Assembly: GCA_051873875.1 (NCBI GenBank)
Contig: JBJEFI010000075.1
Span: 1-9,833, forward strand
Source of the DNA: JBJEFI01 sp051873875
GTDB taxonomy: Bacteria; Bacillota; Bacilli; Bacillales; Bacillaceae_G
DNA length: 9,833 nucleotides
Reading direction: 5' to 3'
Part shown: positions 5,111 through 9,833 of the stretch, in pieces
Layout: each line of letters opens with the position of its first letter
Position numbering within the stretch: the first letter of the stretch is position 1
Notes under the pieces: generated by a model
What the model was told of the DNA's origin: nothing
The model's database searches: none
Seen by the model: the letters and a program-made list of their open reading frames with translations, nothing else
Translations under genes and position numbers: made by a program

Positions 5111-5136
5111 CAAACATTCTCCTTTCTTATTTATTT

Positions 5137-5189
5137 GTTTTTAATTTATTATCTAAACTTAGTATATAACAGATACTACAAAGTGTCTA
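5137..5189 (-). promoter_or_regulatory. Early leftward promoter with repressor-operator-like element
   Basis: On the minus strand TAGACA (5189-5184), a 17-bp spacer and TATACT (5166-5161) form a good sigma-A promoter. The -10 runs straight into an element reading TATACTAAG...ATAATAAATTAA (to 5141), which matches the element at the yopP promoter (TATACTTAG...GAATAAATTAA, 9799-9773) in both halves with a 1-bp difference in spacing. A repressor there would cover the -10 and start site. This is compatible with the SPbeta repeated element (SPBRE) bound by YopR/MrpR; its published consensus was not available for comparison. Confidence 0.7.
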
Positions 5190-5210
5190 CTATAAATTTC
5201 AAATATTTTC

Positions 5211-5246
5211 AAAAATAAAAAGTCTGTCACAAATGTCTGACAGACT
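5211..5246 (-). terminator. Rho-independent terminator after the 81-residue gene
   Basis: On the minus strand AGTCTGTCA (5246-5238) pairs perfectly with TGACAGACT (5229-5221) over 9 bp with an 8-nt loop. It is followed by TTTTATTTTT (5220-5211). It isolates the gene at 5322-5567 from the operator-controlled operon to its left. Confidence 0.85.
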
Positions 5247-5321
5247 GGGATAAAAGTACTATTCTATTCTCTTTTTCTCTGTGATACCATGTAACTGTAA
5301 TGAACTACATAAGGGCATTGA

Positions 5322-5567
5322 TCACTGGTCGTATCCAGTGGTTCTTTTTATTTTTACAGAATCATCCTTGATCCCAGAAATGTCGTTTTCATCCTCGTCT
5401 GACGGTGTTTCTACAACCTCAATGTTGTTCACCTTTGCATCAATTGCTGTACCTTCCCTGGTTGCCAGCAATGGGTTAATACCAAGTAAGTCTATTATTG
5501 CCTGTTCTAGTTCGTGACATTCACCATAGATACTTGACATGTCAATTGTTACAGAAAAATTTTTCAT
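5322..5567 (-). CDS. Small acidic protein next to the HTH gene
   Basis: 81 residues from the ATG at 5567, with AAGGAG and an 8-nt spacer. The first half has two helix-like segments (GECHELEQAIIDLLG about 15-29), then TREGTAIDAKVNNIEVVETPSDED, a beta-like stretch ending in an acidic linker, and the basic end KIKRTTGYDQ. Not recognised; its place next to the yopS-like gene corresponds to the position of yopT in SPbeta, but I cannot confirm homology. It forms its own unit between a possible promoter near 5667 and the terminator at 5211-5246. An 8-bp inverted repeat (5321-5342) overlaps its stop codon. Confidence 0.65.
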   Translation of the reverse strand: MKNFSVTIDMSSIYGECHELEQAIIDLLGINPLLATREGTAIDAKVNNIEVVETPSDEDENDISGIKDDSVKIKRTTGYDQ

Positions 5568-5620
5568 CAGCAGTACTCCTTACATTTTTGAGATTTGATG
5601 GTAGAATCAGTCAACATGGT

Positions 5621-5650
5621 TTGTGCCACCCCAAAATGCGAACGTATATT
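5621..5650 (+). promoter_or_regulatory. Candidate promoter for the HTH gene
   Basis: TTGTGC (5621-5626), an 18-bp spacer and TATATT (5645-5650) point to the HTH gene and would leave a leader of about 110 nt. The -35 is weak. The LexA-like box at 5639-5652 covers the -10. Closer to the gene no better promoter is seen. Confidence 0.35.
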
Positions 5651-5652
5651 CT
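5639..5652. promoter_or_regulatory. LexA(DinR)-like box
   Basis: CGAACGTATATTCT fits 12 of 14 positions of the Bacillus SOS-box consensus CGAACRNRYGTTYC, the differences being one G-to-A in the second half and the last base. It lies between two candidate divergent promoters, overlapping the plus-strand -10 and just downstream of the minus-strand -10. Confidence 0.45.
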
Positions 5653-5666
5653 ATTTATCTATTACT

Positions 5667-5672
5667 ATTATA
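5667..5672 (-). promoter_or_regulatory. Candidate -10 box for the 81-residue gene
   Basis: TATAAT on the minus strand, preceded directly by TG, lies about 100 nt upstream of the ATG at 5567. No good -35 hexamer is found at 16-18 nt (TTGTAG is 20 nt away), so this is a weak call. Confidence 0.35.
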
Positions 5673-5765
5673 CAGGCTGCAGGAAAATATTACTACAAAA
5701 CTTTTTAATTTTTTTGTACTAAATGTGATGAAAAATAAACAGTGTATCTTTAGGAGGATAGTCCG

Positions 5766-5984
5766 ATGATTCAAGTTACTGTCGGACGATGTTTACTTAA
5801 ACCCATTCTAAAAAATAAATATATGACCCAGCAAAACTTAGCCGATCTTACTGGGATGAGCAAGCAGGAAATCAACACATATGCAAACGATAGAAGAAAA
5901 ATGTCTTTAAAAACGGCTAAAATAATTGCAGTTGCTCTCAATTTACACATTGATGACCTTTACGAATGGGATGTTACAAAGTAA
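5766..5984 (+). CDS. yopS: Cro/CI-family helix-turn-helix regulator (YopS-like)
   Basis: 72 residues, almost entirely one HTH_3/XRE domain. After the N-terminal VGRCLLKPILKNKY, the motif MTQQNLADLTGMSKQEINTY (20-39) is a classic helix-turn-helix, with NDRRKMSLKTAKIIAVALN (41-59) forming helices 4 and 5 and LHIDDLYEW (60-68) the usual end. The ATG is preceded by TAGGAGG with an 8-nt spacer. Size, composition and position next to yopR match SPbeta YopS, a putative HTH regulator. It is convergent with mrpR/yopR and divergent from the 5322-5567 gene, the position expected for a second switch regulator. Operator and role (repressor, antirepressor or Cro-like) cannot be read from sequence. Family certain, symbol by synteny. 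Confidence 0.85.
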   Translation: MIQVTVGRCLLKPILKNKYMTQQNLADLTGMSKQEINTYANDRRKMSLKTAKIIAVALNLHIDDLYEWDVTK

Positions 5985-5995
5985 ACAATTGTTCC

Positions 5996-6011
5996 ACGGG
6001 TGTTAACCCGT
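5996..6011. repeat. Small GC-rich inverted repeat after the HTH gene
   Basis: ACGGGT, loop GTTA, ACCCGT: a perfect 6-bp stem 12 bp after the HTH stop codon. There is no T-tract, so it is not a standard terminator; it may slow RNA polymerase, protect the 3' end or be a protein-binding palindrome. Confidence 0.5.
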
Positions 6012-6121
6012 ATTCCCAAGTAGTACAAAACGTTTACTTATTTTACATGATACCCTATGTATACACGGATTTCCATATATTTGCATGTATTTTCAACAAT
6101 TTTTTCAATTCTATGATTATA

Positions 6122-6140
6122 TTAGTTTTTAATTTATCCA
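6122..6140 (-). promoter_or_regulatory. Operator-like TTAATTTA element in the yopS-yopR gap
   Basis: TTAGTTTTTAATTTAT (6122-6137) is identical over 16 bases to 1931-1946 and nearly so to 5134-5149. On the plus strand TATATT lies directly upstream (6118-6123). The second half-site (AGTATA) is absent. It lies between convergent genes, where no promoter is needed. Confidence 0.35.
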
Positions 6141-6200
6141 TAAGGGTAATTATTTCGGTCTACTACTGGTGGCAAGGTAGACCGAAATTGATCACTCTTA
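6141..6200. repeat. Long stem-loop at the 3' end of mrpR/yopR
   Basis: ATTTCGGTCTAC (6152-6163) and GTAGACCGAAAT (6177-6188) are a perfect 12-bp inverted repeat with a 13-nt loop. Further out TAAGGGT (6141-6147) can pair with ACTCTTA (6194-6200), including the stop codon of mrpR, across a small internal loop. It is the strongest hairpin in the window and sits between convergent genes. No T-tract follows on either strand, so it is either an atypical two-way terminator, an RNA stability element or a protein site. Confidence 0.65.
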
Positions 6201-7199
6201 TTTATTTTCTATATCTACTCCATATAATTCTAAAATGGAATCCCTATTAGCAATGTATTTTATGGAAGTCAAATTGTAATAATATTTTCCGTTAACACCT
6301 TTTGATTTTTTATAGTTGAAACGTTTTGCAATATCTCTATAATCATTATCTGTCAATTGTCCAGTTTCCTTGAATATTTCATATGCCATATAAATCATTC
6401 CAGATTGCTGTATATTCTTATAAGTTAATTGAGGATAACCTGTATCTTCACTTACTATTCTTAATCTGCTATATAATACTGATTTTGCAATTGGCTCATT
6501 TTCAAAACTACCGCCTCTAGCTGGCTTCTTTAATACGTAGTCACTATTATTTAATTCGGAATCTTTATTTTTTGCAGTAGTCTTACCATTCTTAAATTGA
6601 TATACAGTTTGTTCATCTGTTTTCTTAATTAAGTCTATTAGTTCTGAACTTACTTCTACCGTTCTAGTTTCACCCTCAAAGGTTGGTATCTCTAAAATAT
6701 TATCATCTTTAATACAATCTATAGTTAAGTATCTTTGTTCATGTAAGTCTTCTCCTGCAACTCCTTCAAAGGCAAGAGCTATTGGTAATTTATCTTGATC
6801 ATTAACTATTTCACTTAATATTTCTTGAAGTTCGTCTTTATTAATATTTGTCTTTTTAACTCCTACGAAATCTTTGTAGAAATCATCACTCATACCAGCT
6901 AAAACGTTAATATTAGAACCTGTACCGTATCCATTAGCCATAGCCCAATCTATATAGCTTTTTATTATCCCACCATATCTTTTACTAGACCTTAGATTGA
7001 CCGGGTTTATATTATGCATCACTAGAGATATTTCTTCATCATTAAATTGAGCTAAATCTCTTTTTAGTACAGATTCAGTAGAAGTTGCCTTTGATAAAAC
7101 ATATCCTATTGTTAAAGCTGAAGGCTCATCAAATTTCTCTAAATATCTTCGTTTAACTTCTTCATTATAAAGCTCTAAATTATTTAGTACGCTATTCAT
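6198..7199 (-). CDS. mrpR (yopR): Lysogeny master repressor, YopR/MrpR-like (inactive tyrosine-recombinase fold)
   Basis: 333 residues. By order and character this is the homologue of SPbeta YopR, known as the master repressor MrpR that maintains lysogeny and has a tyrosine-recombinase fold without catalysis. Seen: an N-terminal helical SAM-like domain (about 1-110) and a catalytic-like domain (about 115-333). In the latter, the Arg-I region reads GVAGEDLHEQRYLTID (146-161) and the HxxR box is replaced by LTYKNIQQSG (258-267), so the His-Arg pair is gone. No clear nucleophile Tyr context remains. Thus DNA binding rather than cutting is expected. The start ATG at 7199 has the weak ribosome site AGGTG and lies 22 bp after yopQ, so low translation is plausible. 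It ends at a long stem-loop and faces yopS. It probably binds the TATACT...ATAAATTAA elements at 5141 and 9773. Confidence 0.85.
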   Translation of the reverse strand: MNSVLNNLELYNEEVKRRYLEKFDEPSALTIGYVLSKATSTESVLKRDLAQFNDEEISLVMHNINPVNLRSSKRYGGIIKSYIDWAMANGYGTGSNINVLAGMSDDFYKDFVGVKKTNINKDELQEILSEIVNDQDKLPIALAFEGVAGEDLHEQRYLTIDCIKDDNILEIPTFEGETRTVEVSSELIDLIKKTDEQTVYQFKNGKTTAKNKDSELNNSDYVLKKPARGGSFENEPIAKSVLYSRLRIVSEDTGYPQLTYKNIQQSGMIYMAYEIFKETGQLTDNDYRDIAKRFNYKKSKGVNGKYYYNLTSIKYIANRDSILELYGVDIENK

Positions 7200-7221
7200 A
7201 ATTACACCTACTTAATTTAAT

Positions 7222-8553
7222 TTATATTTCTAATTGATTAAAATATTTTTTTATAGATTTTTTCGCATACTGATAATTAGTACTTCCATCTTTTTTAATT
7301 ATACCTAATTCTCTCCAAATTGGATTATCTTTGCTAAAATCTATTTTTTTCATAATATCATTAATATCTTTTGGTTTCCTATTGTTTTTATAAAGTCTTC
7401 TAGCTAATATGATGTATCCATAAAACATTTGATTAAAATTAATTAAAGAAACTGCTCTAGTTTCATTGTATTTTGTGATAAATGCTTCTTCATGATAAGA
7501 AATTAAGTAGTCGAAAAATTTAACTAAAAAATCACCAACATCTAGTGCATCCTTTTTAGTTTTCAAATTAAACTCTTCCTCAATACTATCCATTAACACA
7601 GAAACGGTTACTATTTCTTTGTTTATTCTAATGAGCCTTTCTGTTTGAGAAATCATACCTTTTAACATAGACTCTTCTCTAAGTTGTTGAATTACAGTTG
7701 TAGCATAACTTGCTTGTGACAATTCCTTTGCTCTAGCCTTAGATATAGGGTTAGCCTTTGCAATCTGCCCTAAATATCTTTGTGCTTTACTTTGAGAATA
7801 ATTCAACAACATAACTGGGAATCTAAAGTCTAAGTTAGGATTAACTGATAAAGCAGCTTGAATACCTTTACATCTGTGGTATCCATCTAAAATAGTTAGA
7901 ATCGTACCTTTAGTTATTGTGATCTCTTTCTTTTTACTGTCATAAATTAACTCATCTCCTTCATCACTTGATCTCACTTTGGCATTAAAAGCAAGCATTG
8001 TAGGTACAAGTGTTCCTTCAACCAAATGATGACTAATTTCATCAACGGATTGTTGATTTAACGTTGCAACTTGAACTATTTGATCATTTCTTCTTTCATA
8101 AGTTGCTTCACGTTGAGTATCAAAGTCGTAAGTTAATCCTCCATTGACTAAAAGTGTATTAATTTCTTGAACACTCATGCTTGTTATATAAACAGAATTA
8201 GCTATAAATTCTGTCCTATCGAATGTTTTTGGAAATAAGGGTTCATGTGTTTTAAAAGCAAGATCATCTGAATACATTCTCGCCTCTTTTAATTCTGTAG
8301 GAGTGAAAATTTTTGATGGATTTACATCTTCCACTTTATTCGTTTCATATATTGCTGAAGATAATAAAGCAATCAATCTCAAATCTTCTTGTTTAATGAT
8401 TTCCGGCTTATTAAAAATCATAGCTGTTTTACTTTCTAGAATTTCATTTTCACTTAATTTCTTTTTAATTTTGCTCAATTTACTTTTATTATTTGCAATT
8501 GCATACATTTCTGGAATCAATCTTTCTTCCAATTCTACTCGTTCTAACAACAT
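7222..8553 (-). CDS. yopQ: YopQ-like protein with DGQHR/DndB-type motif
   Basis: 443 residues from the ATG at 8553, which has AAGGTGA 4 nt upstream; an upstream in-frame ATG at 8574 (adding seven residues) lacks a good site. The central region TILTILDGYHRCKGIQAALS (217-236), followed by FPVMLLNYSQSKAQRYLGQIAKANPISK (about 245-272), matches the DGQHR-type core of DndB and ParB/Srx-like proteins, with D223, H226 and R227 as the signature. The N-terminal 130 residues and C-terminal 150 are helical and of unknown role. Its length is close to SPbeta YopQ (about 460). In SPbeta it sits between yopP and yopR, as here. A role in DNA binding or as a repressor partner is inference; nucleotide hydrolysis, known in some relatives of the fold, is possible. 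The start of mrpR follows after 22 bp. Confidence 0.8.
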   Translation of the reverse strand: MLLERVELEERLIPEMYAIANNKSKLSKIKKKLSENEILESKTAMIFNKPEIIKQEDLRLIALLSSAIYETNKVEDVNPSKIFTPTELKEARMYSDDLAFKTHEPLFPKTFDRTEFIANSVYITSMSVQEINTLLVNGGLTYDFDTQREATYERRNDQIVQVATLNQQSVDEISHHLVEGTLVPTMLAFNAKVRSSDEGDELIYDSKKKEITITKGTILTILDGYHRCKGIQAALSVNPNLDFRFPVMLLNYSQSKAQRYLGQIAKANPISKARAKELSQASYATTVIQQLREESMLKGMISQTERLIRINKEIVTVSVLMDSIEEEFNLKTKKDALDVGDFLVKFFDYLISYHEEAFITKYNETRAVSLINFNQMFYGYIILARRLYKNNRKPKDINDIMKKIDFSKDNPIWRELGIIKKDGSTNYQYAKKSIKKYFNQLEI

Positions 8554-8616
8554 AAAATCACCTTCTGGCATCAAATTTTCAACTATACAAAATTTATAAC
8601 TTAATTTTACAATATT

Positions 8617-8632
8617 TATACTTTTAAGTATA
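8617..8632. promoter_or_regulatory. Palindrome between yopP and yopQ using the operator half-site
   Basis: TATACTT, TT, AAGTATA: 7-bp arms separated by 2 bp in the 105-bp gap between the two genes. The same half-site TATACTT/AAGTATA forms the arms of the inverted repeat at the yopP promoter (9768-9799). On the minus strand it offers TATACT as a -10 for yopQ, without a clear -35. It may be a second operator or a secondary promoter. Confidence 0.4.
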
Positions 8633-8658
8633 TATTTTTTAAATATTTAACCCAAAAA

Positions 8659-9669
8659 TTAACTATAAAACAATTCTTTTGCTTTCTTTTCCACTCTTAA
8701 TAGTAAATCAGTATCCAAATTTCCTAACAGTGTCATCAATTGTTCATGATTTAAAGTATTAAGTATACTTTCTTTGTTATCTTTTGATTTAGATACAGCT
8801 CCATAAACTCCATAATCTTCACTGTCTATATAAGTTTTAAAAGTTAACGATGGATCAACATGATTAGCTGCTTTTTGTGCAACTTTTATATCTCCAGTGT
8901 AACGGTATTTAAACTCTACTCCAGTTTTTCGAATGCTATGGAACACTAAATTTCTTTCTGTATTTGTGTTAAGTTTTTGAATTAGTCTAGGCATCATTTT
9001 ATCAACGCTATCCTTAGTTAAATCAAAAACATATTCGGAGTTTCCTTTTAAGGTTAATAATTCTTTATAGAAGTCATAGTGAATTTTTGCTCTAAAATCT
9101 TTATTACCTTTATCAATTGCATTAATTTTAACCTCTTCACTATCCTCTAAAACTTCAAGATCACTCCATTTTAAATTCAAAGCAGCAGTTTTTCTGATAC
9201 AAGTATCCAAACAGAACAATATAAACTTTGATTTATTAATTCCTTTTCTTTGTTCCTCTAAAGCTAATTCAGATAATCTTAAAACTTCTTCAACCGTAAA
9301 AGGATCATATGAATCTGTATCATCTGGTAACTTCTTTAGTCCTGCAAAAAGTTTAGTATTAACATCGTAATCATTTGAAGCTAATTCATTATAAAATCCT
9401 CTAAGGCCAGCAACTTTATTATTTATAGTATTGTTACTTTGCCCCTTTTCTTTTAACTTGGTTCTGAATGCTTCAACATCTTTCTTTTTAATGTTTAAAT
9501 CATCCCAGGTTAAATGTTCGATTTCCTTGTTTTTTATTTCCCTAAAGAAATCTCTAATACCAGTTGAATAAGTTTTCTTGGTATTTTCTGATAAATGAGC
9601 CATATTGATATAGGAAATAAATTCGTTATAAACCTCATATTCCTTATTAAATTGCACTACTGCTCCCAT
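8659..9669 (-). CDS. yopP: Tyrosine recombinase, YopP-like
   Basis: 336 residues from the ATG at 9669 (GGGAG 9 nt upstream; a GTG one codon earlier is an alternative). N-terminal SAM-like core-binding domain about 10-105 (SENTKKTYSTGIRDFFREI and NNTINNKVAGLRGFYNEL), linker, and catalytic domain about 122-290. The catalytic set appears complete: R159 in DTCIRKTAALNLKWSD, Lys at 187 or 190 in the beta-hairpin DKGNKDFRAKI, H244 and R247 in FHSIRKTG, H270 in NHVDPSLTFKTYI and Y280 as nucleophile. The C-terminal 50 residues are helical. So it may still cut DNA, unlike mrpR. SPbeta itself integrates by a serine recombinase (SprA), so this would be a second recombinase or a regulator. First gene of the repressor operon. 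Confidence 0.85.
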   Translation of the reverse strand: MGAVVQFNKEYEVYNEFISYINMAHLSENTKKTYSTGIRDFFREIKNKEIEHLTWDDLNIKKKDVEAFRTKLKEKGQSNNTINNKVAGLRGFYNELASNDYDVNTKLFAGLKKLPDDTDSYDPFTVEEVLRLSELALEEQRKGINKSKFILFCLDTCIRKTAALNLKWSDLEVLEDSEEVKINAIDKGNKDFRAKIHYDFYKELLTLKGNSEYVFDLTKDSVDKMMPRLIQKLNTNTERNLVFHSIRKTGVEFKYRYTGDIKVAQKAANHVDPSLTFKTYIDSEDYGVYGAVSKSKDNKESILNTLNHEQLMTLLGNLDTDLLLRVEKKAKELFYS

Positions 9670-9729
9670 CACATTCCTCTCCCTTCGTTTATATTACTAT
9701 AATTTCTGCATAAGTGTTATGTATTTTGC

Positions 9730-9749
9730 TTAATTTATTAAACAGTATA
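9730..9749 (-). promoter_or_regulatory. Compact second operator-like element upstream of yopP
   Basis: TTAATTTA (9730-9737) and AGTATA (9744-9749) occur together again, but 7 bp closer than in the element at 9773-9799. On the minus strand it reads TATACTGTTTAATAAATTAA. No -35 lies in front of this TATACT. It lies about 60-80 bp upstream of yopP, downstream of the main promoter, and could be an auxiliary repressor site. Confidence 0.45.
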
Positions 9750-9767
9750 TTCGTAAATCATTTTATT

Positions 9768-9823
9768 TATACTTAATTTATTCTCTTAACCTAAGTATAG
9801 AGCATGTAAACATTATTTGTCAA
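9768..9823 (-). promoter_or_regulatory. Promoter and operator of the yopP-yopQ-mrpR operon
   Basis: On the minus strand TTGACA (9823-9818), an 18-bp spacer and TATACT (9799-9794) are a strong sigma-A promoter. The -10 is the first arm of an inverted repeat TATACTTA (9799-9792) / TAAGTATA (9775-9768), perfect 8-bp arms with a 16-bp centre containing GAATAAATT. The centre and arms resemble the early promoter element at 5141-5166. This suggests that the repressor controls its own operon. The leader is about 120 nt long. Confidence 0.75.
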
Positions 9824-9833
9824 AGTATTTCAT

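Noticed and set aside
5321..5342. Inverted repeat ATCACTGG/CCAGTGGT as terminator of the 81-residue gene
   Set aside because: It overlaps the stop codon and lacks a T-tract; the terminator at 5211-5246 is far better.
5281..5722. Two overlapping rightward frames (5281-5517 and 5498-5722)
   Set aside because: Both are antisense to the 81-residue gene or run through promoter-like DNA, without ribosome sites.
5966..6250. Rightward 94-codon frame after the HTH gene
   Set aside because: Phe/Ile/Tyr-rich translation of AT-rich intergenic DNA that runs through two hairpins into the mrpR end; no ribosome site.
7943..7950. Reverse-orientation TAAATTAA core
   Set aside because: It lies inside yopQ and encodes part of ELIYD; no second half-site, so taken as chance.
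8303..8599. Rightward 98-codon frame opposite yopQ
   Set aside because: Reverse complement of the Lys-rich yopQ N-terminus; apparent hydrophobic segments are an artefact of that.
1..9833. Arbitrium genes (aimR, aimP, aimX), CRISPR arrays, tRNA or rRNA genes, insertion sequences
   Set aside because: Looked for because of the SPbeta-like context and general scan; no TPR-type AimR, signal-peptide precursor, spaced direct repeats, cloverleaf or transposase could be seen.

Overview
The window looks like the lysogeny-control and early-gene region of an SPbeta-like temperate phage or prophage of a Bacillus-type (low-GC Firmicute) host. The main evidence is at the right: three leftward genes in the SPbeta order yopP - yopQ - yopR (tyrosine recombinase, a DGYHR-motif protein, and a catalytically dead recombinase-fold protein resembling the SPbeta master repressor YopR/MrpR), facing a rightward yopS-like helix-turn-helix gene. 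DNA is AT-rich, ribosome binding sites are strong AAGGAGG types, mostly about 8 nt from the start codon, and genes are short and tightly packed. Family names come from reading the translations; no search was run.

Layout from the right. 9669-6198 holds yopP, yopQ and mrpR/yopR on the minus strand. They sit behind a sigma-A-type promoter (TTGACA, 18 nt, TATACT) whose -10 is one arm of an 8-bp inverted repeat, which fits an autoregulated repressor operon. 6197-5985 is a 213-bp intergenic stretch with a long stem-loop, an operator-like TTAATTTA element and a small GC-rich hairpin. 5766-5984 (+) is the yopS-like HTH gene. 5568-5765 contains possible divergent promoters around a LexA(DinR)-like box. 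5567-5322 (-) is a small acidic protein gene followed by a clear Rho-independent terminator (5246-5211).

Immediately left of that terminator a second strong promoter (TAGACA, 17 nt, TATACT) carries the same operator-like sequence as the repressor promoter. It starts a leftward operon of small genes (5110 to 3813). One of these appears to start at ATT and encodes a membrane-anchored protein. The operon is interrupted by a rightward monocistronic zinc-ribbon gene (3618-3788) with its own extended -10 promoter and terminator.

From 3549 to 25 the leftward gene train resumes: a two-helix membrane protein, a basic 31-aa peptide, a long helical protein, a small charged protein, a zinc-motif protein, several possible micro-ORFs with a 10-bp tandem repeat, a 308-residue phage protein ending in a Cys cluster, an 88-residue phage protein, and a nucleoside 2-deoxyribosyltransferase-like enzyme. 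The next gene's ribosome binding site lies at the left edge.

Working model (inference): the YopR/MrpR-like repressor made from 7199-6198 binds the TATACT...ATAAATTAA elements, shutting off both its own operon and the early operon at 5160. Copies of the TTAATTTA core, almost all in one orientation, mark many other gene boundaries. A LexA-like box near the HTH gene would give a DNA-damage input. The arbitrium genes expected near this locus in SPbeta-like phages are not inside the window.
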